Assembly (NCBI GenBank): GCA_032027165.1
Contig: JAVSMO010000001.1
Coordinates: 3,287,161 to 3,351,160 of the forward strand
Reading direction: 5' to 3'
From: Denitratisoma sp.
Lineage (GTDB): Bacteria > Pseudomonadota > Gammaproteobacteria > Burkholderiales > Rhodocyclaceae
Length of the DNA stretch: 64,000 nucleotides
Part shown: positions 50,675 through 59,088 of the stretch, in pieces
How the letters are laid out: each line of letters starts with the position of its first letter
How positions within the stretch are numbered: the first letter of the stretch is position 1
The notes under the pieces: model-generated
What the model saw: only the letters and a program-made list of their open reading frames with translations
Told to the model about the DNA's origin: nothing
Database searches by the model: none
Translations under genes and position numbers: made by a program

Positions 50675-51094
50675 TTACTTGCCGAGGTCGTTCAGGGCCT
50701 TCTGGTAGCGGTTGGCGTGCGAACGCTCCGCCTTGGCCAGGGTCTCGAACCAGTCGGCGATCTCGTCGAAGCCTTCGGAGCGCGCATCCTTGGCCATGCC
50801 CGGGTACATGTCGGTGTACTCGTGGGTCTCGCCGGCGACGGCGGACTTCAGGTTGTCGGCGGTGGCGCCAAAGGGCAGGCCGGTGGCCGGGTCGCCGCAC
50901 TTCTCCAGATACTCCAGATGGCCGTGGGCGTGGCCGGTCTCGCCTTCCGCGGTCGAGCGGAACAGGGCCGCCACGTCGGCATAGCCCTCGACGTCGGCCT
51001 TGTTTGCGAAATACAGGTAACGGCGGTTGGCCTGGGATTCGCCGGCGAAGGCGTCCTTCAGGTGCTTTTCGGTCTTGCTTCCTTTGAGTTGCAT
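50675..51094 (-). CDS. Rubrerythrin-type diiron protein lacking rubredoxin domain
   Basis: A 139-aa four-helix diiron protein that reduces peroxide. The iron-ligand Glu and His residues are visible in [43 protein letters not shown] and AERSHANRY. The C-terminal rubredoxin domain of classical rubrerythrin is absent, so electrons must come from another protein, possibly the Fe-S protein encoded next. The start [12 protein letters not shown] has GAGGAG at good spacing. An oxyR gene lies 119 bp upstream on the same strand. Confidence 0.92.
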   Translation of the reverse strand: MQLKGSKTEKHLKDAFAGESQANRRYLYFANKADVEGYADVAALFRSTAEGETGHAHGHLEYLEKCGDPATGLPFGATADNLKSAVAGETHEYTDMYPGMAKDARSEGFDEIADWFETLAKAERSHANRYQKALNDLGK

Positions 51095-51160
51095 AGTCTG
51101 ACTCCTCACGTGGGTTGAATACGACAAGGCTCGACGGCCTTGACGAGGAGAAAGATATTC

Positions 51161-51178
51161 CCCTTTCAAGCGAAAGGG
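51161..51178. promoter_or_regulatory. Palindrome between oxyR and rubrerythrin genes
   Basis: CCCTTTC and GAAAGGG form perfect 7-bp arms with a 4-base centre, about 70 bases before the rubrerythrin ATG in an AT-rich stretch. It could be a regulator site; it does not match the classical OxyR ATAG-N7-CTAT pattern. Confidence 0.35.
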
Positions 51179-51213
51179 AAATTGGTTTTTTTAACCTTAT
51201 CGATAGCCGCTGG

Positions 51214-52137
51214 CTATCGCTTGGCAGCAGCCCTCGTCCCGGGCAGCTTGCAGTCGAGCAGTGCGCGCCGAACCACTTCGACAGCCTGGTGGCGCGGATA
51301 GCTGGCCCGCCAGACCAGGCCGACGCGTCGCGTCGGGTTGGGCTCGCTGAACGGCCGCACGCGCAGGAGCGGGTCCTTGGGAGAGATATCGTCCACCGCC
51401 GAGGCGGGCATCACCGTGACGCCGACGCCGCTGGCGACCATGTGACGGATGGTTTCCAGCGAGCTGCCCTCGATGACGTGGGGCGAGATGCCGGCCTGGC
51501 TGCTCGCCGTCGCGCAGAGGTCGAGCACCTGGTCGCGGAAGCAGTTGCCCGCGCCGAGCATCAGGAGTTGCGCGTCGAGCAAGGCGGAGGAGGCGATGGC
51601 TTTCTGCTTGGCCCAGGGATGGCTGACGGGCGCCAGCACGCGAAACTCCTCGTCGTAGACGGCTTGCGCCACCAGCGAGGGTTCTTCGATCGGCAATGCG
51701 AGGATGGCGAGGTCGAGCTCATTGTTCTTCAGCTTGTCGAGCAGGCGGTGCGTGTAGTTTTCCTCGAGGATCAGCGGCATTTCCGGTGCGCGTGCCTTGA
51801 CCAGCGGCACCAGGCGCGGCAGCAGCCAGGGCGCGATGGTGAAGATGACGCCGACGCGCAGCGGCCCAACCAGTGGGCCTTTGTCGGCAGCGGCGATTTC
51901 CGCTACCTGCGCCGCTTCGGCCAGGACCTTCTCCGCCTGGGCGACGATGCGCTCGCCGACGGGAGTCACGCGCACTTCCTGCGGCGAGCGCTCGAAGAGG
52001 ATCACGCCGAGTTCCTCCTCCAGCTTCTTCACCGCCACCGACAGTGTTGGCTGCGAGACGAAGCATTTCTCGGCAGCGCGGCCGAAGTGGCGCTCGCGGG
52101 CGAGGGCGACGATGTAGCGCAGGTCGGTAAGCGTCAT
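51214..52137 (-). CDS. oxyR: Hydrogen-peroxide-sensing regulator OxyR
   Basis: A 307-aa LysR-type regulator with the winged helix ([20 protein letters not shown]) and the OxyR peroxide switch: [12 protein letters not shown] has the two reactive cysteines nine positions apart, as in E. coli C199/C208. It should activate antioxidant genes, with the downstream rubrerythrin gene an obvious candidate. The ATG overlaps the acyP stop (ATGA), so it is translationally coupled to acyP. The 119-bp downstream gap has two short hairpins (51161-51178 and one around 51127-51144). Confidence 0.93.
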   Translation of the reverse strand: MTLTDLRYIVALARERHFGRAAEKCFVSQPTLSVAVKKLEEELGVILFERSPQEVRVTPVGERIVAQAEKVLAEAAQVAEIAAADKGPLVGPLRVGVIFTIAPWLLPRLVPLVKARAPEMPLILEENYTHRLLDKLKNNELDLAILALPIEEPSLVAQAVYDEEFRVLAPVSHPWAKQKAIASSALLDAQLLMLGAGNCFRDQVLDLCATASSQAGISPHVIEGSSLETIRHMVASGVGVTVMPASAVDDISPKDPLLRVRPFSEPNPTRRVGLVWRASYPRHQAVEVVRRALLDCKLPGTRAAAKR

Positions 52138-52406
52138 GCGGTAGGCCATTGCTGGAAATCGGTGAAGTCGCCGTTGCCGAGTTCGACCTCGACGCGATCG
52201 ACGCGCGCGCCCGGCGGGCCGCGCCGTGACCAGGCGATCATCGCCGCGACGGCCTCGTCGCTGCCGGCGACCAGGGCTTCCACCGTGCCGTCGCGGCGGT
52301 TGCGCACCCAGCCGGTGACGCCTTCCTTTTGCGCCTGCCAGGCCAGCGAGGCGCGGAAGCCGACGCCCTGCACCCGTCCGTGGATGACCAGGCGCCGGCG
52401 CTCCAC
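52134..52406 (-). CDS. acyP: Acylphosphatase
   Basis: A 90-aa enzyme that hydrolyses acyl phosphates. The active-site loop is GRVQGVGFRASL (arginine) and the conserved asparagine is in GWVRNRRDGTVEAL. The start codon is GTG and shares its first base with the last base of the metG stop TAG; the stop overlaps the oxyR ATG. The metG-acyP-oxyR run is therefore tightly coupled. Confidence 0.92.
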   Translation of the reverse strand: MERRRLVIHGRVQGVGFRASLAWQAQKEGVTGWVRNRRDGTVEALVAGSDEAVAAMIAWSRRGPPGARVDRVEVELGNGDFTDFQQWPTA

Positions 52407-54490
52407 TACTTCACCCGCATGCCGGGCTGGGCGCCGCTGTCGGGCGAGAGCAGGAAGATGCCCGGGCCTTCGCCGGAGGCGGCCAGCACCATGCCCTCGG
52501 AGAGGCCGAACTTCATCTTGCGCGGCGCCAAGTTGGCTACCATCACCGTCAGGCGGCCGGTCAGTGTCGCCGGGTCGTAGGCCGACTTGATGCCGGCGAA
52601 CACTGTGCGCGTCTCCGTGCCGAGGTCGAGCGTCAACTTGATCAGTTTCTCGGCACCTTCGACGTGCTCGGCGCCGGCGATGCGGGCGACGCGCAGGTCG
52701 ACCTTGGAAAACTCATCGATCGAGATGTGGGACACGGCGGCCTTCTCCTCGGTGTGCTGCTGGTGTTCGGCGTGGCGCTGCTGCGAATGCGGCTGCGGCG
52801 CGGGCGCCGGGGCGAGCGATTCCCTGTTGGCCTCGACGAGGGCGTCGATCTGCTTGCGCTCGACGCGGGTGGTGAGGTGCTTGTACTCGCCGATGACATG
52901 GCCGCCTGGCAGCAGCGCCGCGGCGTCGGCCCAGGCCAGCGGCGCGACCTTGAGGAAAGCCTCGACGTCGGCAGCCAGCTTCGGCAGCACCGGCTTGAGG
53001 TAGATGGTCAGCAGGCGGAACAGGTTGAGCGCTTCCGAGCAGACGCGGTGCAGCTCGGCGTCCATGCCTTCTTTCTTCGCCAGTTCCCACGGCGCATGGT
53101 CGTTCACGAACTGGTTGGCGCGGTCGGCCAGGGCCATGATCTCGCGCACGGCTTTGCCGTACTCGCGTGCCTCGTAGTGGGCGGCGATCGCTTCGCCCGC
53201 CGCCTGCGCGTCGCCGAGCAGGCCGCTGGCGGACGCGGCCAATGCGCCGCCGAAGCGCTTGTGAATGAAGCCGGCGCAGCGTGAAGCGATGTTGACGAAC
53301 TTGCCGACCAGGTCGGAATTGACGCGGGCGATGAAGTCGTCGAGGTTGAGGTCGATGTCCTCCATCGTCGCATTGAGCTTGGCGGCGTAATAGTAGCGAA
53401 GCCATTCGGGGTTCAGGCCCTGCTTGAGATAGCTCTCGGCGGTGATGAAGGTGCCGCGTGATTTCGACATCTTCTGGCCGTCCACGGTGAGGAAGCCATG
53501 CGCGAAGACTGCCGAGGGAATCCGGTAGCCGGCGTGCTCCAGTTCGGCCGGCCAGAAGAGGGCGTGGAAGTAGAGGATATCCTTGCCGACGAAGTGGTAC
53601 AGCTCGGTGCCGGCTTTCGCTGCGGCGGCCTTGTCCGTGAAGGCGGCGACGTCGATCTGTGGCGTGCGTGCGGCGAGGTGCTTCAGGCTGCCGAAGTAGC
53701 CGATCGGCGCATCCAGCCAGACGTAGAAGTACTTGCCCGGCGCGCCGGGGATCTCGAAGCCGAAATAGGGCGCGTCGCGCGAGATGTCCCAGTCGGTGAG
53801 CCGGTTCTCGCCCGGCTCGCCGAGCCATTCCTGCAGCTTGTTCACCGCCTCGGGCTGGGCCTTGCAGACTTCGCGCGTCGCGCGCCGGAGGAAGTCCTGG
53901 CAGCGCGGGTCGGAGAGCCTGAAGAAGTAGTGATCTGAGGATTTGCGCACCGGCACCGCGCCGGAAACGGCGGAGACCGGGTTCTTCAGGTCGGTGGGAG
54001 CGTATGCGGCGCCGCAGGATTCGCAGGAATCGCCGTACTGGTCGGCCGCACCGCACTTCGGGCACTCGCCCTTGATGTAGCGGTCCGGCAGGAACATTTC
54101 CTTCACCGGATCGTAGAACTGCTCGATCGGGCGCACCTCGATCAGGCCGGCGGCCTTCAGCTTGCCGTAGATGTCGTTGGCGAAGAAGCGCGTCTCTTCC
54201 GAGTGCGTCGAATGATAGTTGTCGAAGGCGACGTGGAAGCCGGCGAAGTCGCGCGTGTGTTCCTCGTGCACCCGGGCAATCAGCGCCTCGGGCGTGATGC
54301 CTTCCTTGTCGGCGCGCAACATGATCGGCGTGCCGTGGGTGTCGTCGGCGCAGACGTACCAGCAGGCATGGCCGCGCATCTTCTGGAAACGCACCCAGAT
54401 GTCGGTCTGGATGTACTCGACCAGGTGGCCGAGGTGGATGGCGCCATTGGCGTAGGGCAGGGCGCTGGTGACGAGGATCTGGCGCGGCAT
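52406..54490 (-). CDS. metG: Methionyl-tRNA synthetase
   Basis: Class I synthetase that charges initiator and elongator tRNA(Met). The 694-aa protein from [16 protein letters not shown] has the HIGH-type motif ([14 protein letters not shown]), zinc-binding cysteines ([18 protein letters not shown]), the KMSKS motif ([12 protein letters not shown]) and a C-terminal tRNA-binding OB domain ([20 protein letters not shown]) after a Gln/His-rich linker. The frame is open 26 codons further upstream but the family start is clear. Divergent from mrp. Confidence 0.97.
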   Translation of the reverse strand: MPRQILVTSALPYANGAIHLGHLVEYIQTDIWVRFQKMRGHACWYVCADDTHGTPIMLRADKEGITPEALIARVHEEHTRDFAGFHVAFDNYHSTHSEETRFFANDIYGKLKAAGLIEVRPIEQFYDPVKEMFLPDRYIKGECPKCGAADQYGDSCESCGAAYAPTDLKNPVSAVSGAVPVRKSSDHYFFRLSDPRCQDFLRRATREVCKAQPEAVNKLQEWLGEPGENRLTDWDISRDAPYFGFEIPGAPGKYFYVWLDAPIGYFGSLKHLAARTPQIDVAAFTDKAAAAKAGTELYHFVGKDILYFHALFWPAELEHAGYRIPSAVFAHGFLTVDGQKMSKSRGTFITAESYLKQGLNPEWLRYYYAAKLNATMEDIDLNLDDFIARVNSDLVGKFVNIASRCAGFIHKRFGGALAASASGLLGDAQAAGEAIAAHYEAREYGKAVREIMALADRANQFVNDHAPWELAKKEGMDAELHRVCSEALNLFRLLTIYLKPVLPKLAADVEAFLKVAPLAWADAAALLPGGHVIGEYKHLTTRVERKQIDALVEANRESLAPAPAPQPHSQQRHAEHQQHTEEKAAVSHISIDEFSKVDLRVARIAGAEHVEGAEKLIKLTLDLGTETRTVFAGIKSAYDPATLTGRLTVMVANLAPRKMKFGLSEGMVLAASGEGPGIFLLSPDSGAQPGMRVK

Positions 54491-54575
54491 CTGAAAATTT
54501 GCTTGAAAAAACAGTAATTTTAGCAGTTGGTGCGGGCAAACTGTATTCTGCCGGACCAGACCCGCCATTCCTGAG

Positions 54576-54581
54576 TATAAT
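54576..54581 (+). promoter_or_regulatory. -10 element upstream of mrp
   Basis: TATAAT lies inside a short inverted repeat (CTGAG ... CTCAG, 54571-54587), 33 bases before the mrp ATG. No good -35 is visible; the palindrome could hold a regulator. Confidence 0.45.
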
Positions 54582-54613
54582 GCTCAGGTATTAGAAACCT
54601 GATGGAGCATCCC

Positions 54614-55702
54614 ATGAGCATTTCCGAGCTGCAAGTGCAGACGGCGCTGAAGGAAATAACCGACCCCAATACCGGCAAGGATTTCGTCAGCACGCGTTCC
54701 GCCAAGAACATCAAGGTCGACGGTGCCGACATCGCCGTCGACATCGAACTGGGCTATCCGGCGAAGAGCCAGATCGACGGCATCCGCAAGGCGGTCATCG
54801 ACAAGCTGAAGGCCATCCCGGGCGCCGGCAACGTCTCCGCCAACGTCCATAGCAAGATCGTCTCGCACAGCGTGCAGCGCGGCGTCAAGCTGATCCCGCA
54901 CGTGAAGAACATCATTGCCGTGGCCTCCGGCAAGGGCGGCGTCGGCAAGTCCACCACGGCGGTGAACCTGGCGCTGGCGCTCGCTGCCGAGGGCGCCAAT
55001 GTCGGTCTGCTGGACGCCGACATCTACGGGCCCTCGCAACCGCAGATGCTCGGCATCACCGACAAGCCCGAGTCGCGCGACGGCAAGACGCTGGAGCCGA
55101 TGCAGGCCTACGGCCTGCAGGCCATGTCGATCGGCTTCCTCATCGATCCGGAAACCCCGATGGTCTGGCGCGGCCCGATGGTGACCCAGGCGCTGCAGCA
55201 GCTGCTCGGCGACACGCAATGGCGCGACGTCGACTACCTGGTGATCGACCTGCCGCCTGGCACCGGCGACATCCAGCTCACCCTGGCGCAGCAGGTGCCG
55301 GTGACCGGCGCCGTGATCGTCACCACGCCGCAGGACATCGCCCTGCTGGATGCGCGCAAGGGCCTCAAGATGTTCGAGAAGGTCGGCATCCCGATTCTCG
55401 GCATCGTCGAGAACATGAGCATCCACATCTGCTCGAAGTGCGGCCACGAGGAGCATATCTTCGGCTCCGGGGGCGGCGAGAGGATGTGCAAGGACTACGA
55501 GGTCGAGTTCCTCGGCGCGTTGCCGCTCGACATCGCCATCCGCGAACAGACCGATTCCGGCAAGCCGACGGTGGCGGCCGCCCCCGAGGGCCGCATCGCC
55601 GAGATCTACCGCGGCATCGCACGGCGCGTCGCCGTGAAGATCGCCGAGCAGGCCAAGGACATGACGGCGAAGTTCCCCAACATCGTGATTCAGAACACCT
55701 GA
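54614..55702 (+). CDS. apbC: Iron-sulfur cluster carrier ATPase Mrp/ApbC
   Basis: A P-loop ATPase that carries Fe-S clusters to target proteins. The 362-aa chain has an N-terminal MIP18-like domain (SELQVQTALKEITDPNTGKD), the Walker A AVASGKGGVGKSTTAVNLAL, the aspartate in DADIYGPSQPQMLG and the cluster-binding CSKC motif (HICSKCGHEEHIFG). ATG 54614 is preferred because GGAG is 8 bases upstream; ATG 54602 would add four residues. The metG/apbC divergent pair is conserved in proteobacteria. Confidence 0.95.
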   Translation: MSISELQVQTALKEITDPNTGKDFVSTRSAKNIKVDGADIAVDIELGYPAKSQIDGIRKAVIDKLKAIPGAGNVSANVHSKIVSHSVQRGVKLIPHVKNIIAVASGKGGVGKSTTAVNLALALAAEGANVGLLDADIYGPSQPQMLGITDKPESRDGKTLEPMQAYGLQAMSIGFLIDPETPMVWRGPMVTQALQQLLGDTQWRDVDYLVIDLPPGTGDIQLTLAQQVPVTGAVIVTTPQDIALLDARKGLKMFEKVGIPILGIVENMSIHICSKCGHEEHIFGSGGGERMCKDYEVEFLGALPLDIAIREQTDSGKPTVAAAPEGRIAEIYRGIARRVAVKIAEQAKDMTAKFPNIVIQNT

Positions 55703-55705
55703 GGC

Positions 55706-55730
55706 AAAAGTCAGTCCCGGCGGCACGGCG
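55706..55730 (+). repeat. Dispersed 25-bp element, copy 15
   Basis: AAAA-GTCAGTC, eight bases, ACGGCG: full match, intergenic, directly after the apbC stop codon. Confidence 0.88.
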
Positions 55731-55742
55731 CCCCGTTCCGTG

Positions 55743-55770
55743 TTGACCCACTCCCGAAAGAGCGGATAAT
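55743..55770 (+). promoter_or_regulatory. Sigma-70 promoter of dcd, overlapping the apbC terminator
   Basis: TTGACC (55743-55748) and GATAAT (55765-55770) are 16 bp apart, 26 bases before the dcd ATG. The -10 forms the loop side of the terminator hairpin at 55757-55780. Confidence 0.6.
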
Positions 55771-55786
55771 TCCGCTCTTTATTTTT
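55757..55786 (+). terminator. Intrinsic terminator after apbC
   Basis: AAAGAGCGGA and TCCGCTCTTT form a perfect 10-bp stem with a TAAT loop, followed by ATTTTT. A textbook rho-independent terminator. Confidence 0.85.
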
Positions 55787-55796
55787 GGGCGCCCCG

Positions 55797-56363
55797 ATGA
55801 GCATCAAGTCCGACAAGTGGATCCGCCGCATGGCGGCGGAGCACAAGATGATCGATCCCTTCGAGCCCGGCCAGGTGCGCGAGGTCGACGGACGCAAGAT
55901 CGTCTCCTACGGCACGTCGAGCTACGGCTACGACATCCGCTGCTCGAACGAATTCAAGCTGTTCACGGACATCAACTGCACCATCGTCGACCCGAAGAAC
56001 TTCGACCCGAACTCCTTCGTCGAGATCAAGAACGATTTCTGCATCATCCCGCCGAACTCCTTCGCCCTGGCGCGCACCGTCGAGTATTTCCGCATCCCGA
56101 GGAATGTCCTGACGGTGTGCCTGGGCAAGAGCACCTACGCCCGATGCGGCATCATCGTGAACGTCACGCCCTTCGAGCCGGAATGGGAGGGCTACGTGAC
56201 GCTGGAGTTTTCCAACACGACCCCGCTGCCGGCCAAGATCTACGCCAACGAGGGTGTGGCGCAGGTGCTGTTCTTCGAGTCGGACGAGGTCTGCGAGACT
56301 TCGTACAAGGACCGCGGCGGCAAGTATCAGGGGCAGGTCGGCGTGACCCTGCCGAAAATCTAG
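55797..56363 (+). CDS. dcd: dCTP deaminase
   Basis: Deaminates dCTP to dUTP, feeding thymidylate synthesis. The 188-aa length matches the family. It starts [19 protein letters not shown] and has [13 protein letters not shown], the active-site glutamate in [16 protein letters not shown] and the C-terminal [14 protein letters not shown] weak TTG start four codons upstream is unlikely. A leader hairpin (56396-56418) separates it from the decarboxylase gene. Confidence 0.96.
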   Translation: MSIKSDKWIRRMAAEHKMIDPFEPGQVREVDGRKIVSYGTSSYGYDIRCSNEFKLFTDINCTIVDPKNFDPNSFVEIKNDFCIIPPNSFALARTVEYFRIPRNVLTVCLGKSTYARCGIIVNVTPFEPEWEGYVTLEFSNTTPLPAKIYANEGVAQVLFFESDEVCETSYKDRGGKYQGQVGVTLPKI

Positions 56364-56395
56364 TTACTAGCGCCCAACCTATCCACCTTTTTATT

Positions 56396-56418
56396 GCGAC
56401 CCGCTCAGTGCGGGTCGC
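56396..56418 (+). promoter_or_regulatory. Stem-loop in the decarboxylase leader
   Basis: GCGACCCGC and GCGGGTCGC form a perfect 9-bp stem with TCAGT loop, 18 bases before the decarboxylase ATG. No T-tract; it may attenuate or protect the mRNA. Confidence 0.4.
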
Positions 56419-56436
56419 CGCATTTCAGGAGCCCCC

Positions 56437-58671
56437 ATGCGCTTCCACTTTCCGGTCATCATCATCGACGAGGACTTCCGCTCGGAAAACGCCTCGGGTC
56501 TTGGCATCCGCCGCCTGGCCGAAGCCATCGAGGCCGAGGGCATGGAGGTGCTCGGCGTCACCAGCTACGGCGACCTGTCGTCCTTCGCCCAGCAGCAGAG
56601 CCGCGCCTCGGCCTTCATCCTCTCCATCGACGACGAGGAACTGGCCAACGAGGAGGAGGAGACCATCGCCGAACTGCGCGCCTTCGTCGTCGGCATTCGT
56701 ACCCGCAACGCCGAGATCCCGATCTTCCTGCACGGCGAGACGCGCACCTCGCGCCACATCCCGAACGACATCCTGCGCGAACTGCACGGCTTCATCCACA
56801 TGTTCGAGGACACGCCGGAATTCATCGCCCGCAACGTCGTACGGGAGGCCAAGTCCTACCTGGATTCCCTGCCGCCGCCCTTCTTCCGCGCCCTGACGCA
56901 CTATGCCGCCGACGGCTCCTATTCATGGCACTGTCCGGGCCATTCAGGCGGCGTGGCCTTCCTCAAGTCGCCGGTAGGCCAGATGTTCCACCAGTTCTTC
57001 GGCGAGAACATGCTGCGCGCCGACGTCTGCAACGCCGTCGAGGAGCTCGGCCAGCTGCTCGACCACACCGGCCCGGTGGCCGCCTCCGAGCGCAACGCGG
57101 CGCGCATCTTCAACGCCGACCACCTGTTCTTCGTCACCAACGGCACGTCGACCTCGAACAAGATCGTCTGGCACTCGACCGTGGCGCCGGGAGACATCGT
57201 CGTCGTCGACCGCAACTGCCACAAGTCGGTGCTGCACTCGATCATCATGACCGGCGCGATTCCGGTCTTCCTCATGCCGACGCGCAACAACTACGGCATC
57301 ATCGGCCCGATCCCGAAATCGGAATTCGCCTGGAAGAACATCCAGAAAAAGATCGCTGCCCATCCCTTCGCCTCGAAGGTGAAGGGCAAGCCGCGCGTGT
57401 TGACCATTACCCAGTCCACCTACGACGGCATCCTCTACAACGTAGAGGAAATCAAGGAGATGCTCGACGGCAGGATCGATACCCTGCACTTCGACGAGGC
57501 CTGGCTGCCGCACGCCGCCTTCCACGACTTCTACGGCGACTACCACGCCATCGGCGCCGACCGCCCGCGCTGCAAGGAGTCGATGGTGTTCTCGACACAG
57601 TCTACGCACAAGCTGCTGGCCGGCCTTTCGCAGGCCTCGCAGATCCTGGTGCAGGACTCGCAGAACCGCAGGCTCGACCGCGACGTCTTCAACGAGGCCT
57701 ATCTGATGCACACATCGACCTCGCCGCAGTACGCCATCATCGCCTCCTGCGACGTGGCGGCGGCGATGATGGAGGAGCCTGGCGGGAAAGCGCTGGTCGA
57801 AGAGTCCATCGCCGAGGCGCTGGACTTCCGCCGAGCCATGCGCAAGGTCGACGAGGAATGGGGCGCCGACTGGTGGTTCAAGGTGTGGGGGCCGGACGAC
57901 CTCTCCGAGGAAGGCATCGAGGAGCGCGAGGCCTGGATGCTCAAGCCGGGCGAGCGGTGGCACGGCTTCGGTCAATTGGCTGACGGCTTCAACATGCTCG
58001 ACCCGATCAAGGCCACGGTCATCACCCCGGGCCTCGACGTGGACGGCGACTTCGCCGACTGGGGCATCCCGGCAGCCATCGTCACCAAATACCTGGCCGA
58101 GCACGGTGTCATCGTTGAAAAGTGCGGCCTGTATTCCTTTTTCATCATGTTCACCATCGGCATTACCAAGGGCCGATGGAACACGATGGTCACCGAGCTG
58201 CAGCAGTTCAAGGACGATTACGACAAGAACCATCCGTTGTGGAAAGTGCTGCCGGAGTTCGTGGCCAAGCATCCACGCTATGAGCGCGTCGGCCTGCGCG
58301 ACCTCTGCCAGCAGATCCACGACGTTTACAAGGCCAATGACGTGGCACGCCTGACCACCGAAATGTACCTCTCGGACATGGTGCCGGCGATGCCGCCCGC
58401 CGAGGCCTTCGCCAAGATGGCCCATCGGGAGATCGAGCGGGTCGAGATCAACGAACTCGAAGGGCGCGTCACCAGTGTCCTCCTTACCCCCTATCCGCCC
58501 GGGATCCCGCTTCTCATCCCGGGCGAGCGCTTCAATCGCACCATCGTGAATTACCTGAAATACGCGCGCGACTTCAATGAGCGTTTCCCGGGGTTCGAGA
58601 CCGACATCCACGGCTTGGTCAAAGACGAGTCGAACGGAAAGGTGCGCTATTTCGTGGATTGCGTCAGGTAG
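56437..58671 (+). CDS. Arginine/lysine/ornithine decarboxylase (fold type I PLP enzyme)
   Basis: A 744-aa PLP-dependent decarboxylase of the AdiA/CadA/LdcC/SpeF family. It has the N-terminal receiver-like wing domain (PVIIIDEDFRSENASG, residues 1-130), the PLP core with SWHCPGHSGGVAFLKSP, VTNGTSTSNKIV, HFDEAWLPHAAF and the PLP lysine in STQSTHKLLAGLSQ, and a C-terminal domain. The exact substrate is not decidable from the motifs I can see; arginine or lysine is most likely. Arrangement after dcd is common in betaproteobacteria. A clear terminator follows. Confidence 0.92.
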   Translation: MRFHFPVIIIDEDFRSENASGLGIRRLAEAIEAEGMEVLGVTSYGDLSSFAQQQSRASAFILSIDDEELANEEEETIAELRAFVVGIRTRNAEIPIFLHGETRTSRHIPNDILRELHGFIHMFEDTPEFIARNVVREAKSYLDSLPPPFFRALTHYAADGSYSWHCPGHSGGVAFLKSPVGQMFHQFFGENMLRADVCNAVEELGQLLDHTGPVAASERNAARIFNADHLFFVTNGTSTSNKIVWHSTVAPGDIVVVDRNCHKSVLHSIIMTGAIPVFLMPTRNNYGIIGPIPKSEFAWKNIQKKIAAHPFASKVKGKPRVLTITQSTYDGILYNVEEIKEMLDGRIDTLHFDEAWLPHAAFHDFYGDYHAIGADRPRCKESMVFSTQSTHKLLAGLSQASQILVQDSQNRRLDRDVFNEAYLMHTSTSPQYAIIASCDVAAAMMEEPGGKALVEESIAEALDFRRAMRKVDEEWGADWWFKVWGPDDLSEEGIEEREAWMLKPGERWHGFGQLADGFNMLDPIKATVITPGLDVDGDFADWGIPAAIVTKYLAEHGVIVEKCGLYSFFIMFTIGITKGRWNTMVTELQQFKDDYDKNHPLWKVLPEFVAKHPRYERVGLRDLCQQIHDVYKANDVARLTTEMYLSDMVPAMPPAEAFAKMAHREIERVEINELEGRVTSVLLTPYPPGIPLLIPGERFNRTIVNYLKYARDFNERFPGFETDIHGLVKDESNGKVRYFVDCVR

Positions 58672-58686
58672 CTTGCAACTGCAAGT

Positions 58687-58712
58687 AAAAAACCGCCTTG
58701 CGGCGGTTTTTT
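58687..58712 (+). terminator. Intrinsic terminator after the decarboxylase gene
   Basis: ACCGCC/GGCGGT stem with TTGC loop, flanked by six A and six T, a textbook terminator that probably works in both directions. Confidence 0.88.
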
Positions 58713-58763
58713 ATTCTCTAGCGATAGACTTAAAGTTGTATGCTAAAAAATCAATATAACTTA

Positions 58764-58791
58764 TTGACATAAAGCGTATTTTGCATATACT
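58764..58791 (+). promoter_or_regulatory. Strong sigma-70 promoter of the surface-export locus
   Basis: A perfect TTGACA (58764-58769) and TATACT (58786-58791) with a 16-bp spacer in an AT-rich stretch. It lies 33 bases before the small secreted-peptide gene and may serve the Slam and FecR genes too. Confidence 0.8.
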
Positions 58792-58824
58792 AGCTAGTGT
58801 GGCTTATTGTGGTCCAGAGGGAGT

Positions 58825-59031
58825 ATGCGCATTCTGATGTTTCTGGGTTTTCTTGTTTTGTCGGTGCTGGTGCCCGTGGGATTGGCGCAGGCGGAGATGC
58901 CGGCATCATCAGGCTGGCAGGCGATTGGATCAATTGTGTGCATGACCGGTCTGGAAAATACGCCCATCAGACAGTTTTTGCCTGCTGCTGCCCGCCGTCA
59001 TACGATTGAACGCAAGCAGCAAATCATATAA
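58825..59031 (+). CDS. Small secreted protein, 68 aa, unknown function
   Basis: MRILMFLGFLVLSVLVPVGL begins a clear Sec signal peptide (cut probably after AQA), leaving a mature peptide of about 45 residues with one cysteine and a basic C-terminus (RRHTIERKQQII). AGAGGGAG precedes the ATG closely. I recognise no family. It is the first gene behind the strong promoter at 58764 and is followed by the Slam-like gene after 57 bp. It might be a short exported factor, or the remnant of a larger gene. Confidence 0.55.
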   Translation: MRILMFLGFLVLSVLVPVGLAQAEMPASSGWQAIGSIVCMTGLENTPIRQFLPAAARRHTIERKQQII

Positions 59032-59088
59032 CCTAGTGCGGCTATGAAGGGATGCGCACGGTTGCATATTTGCCGTGAAGGGGGCTCC

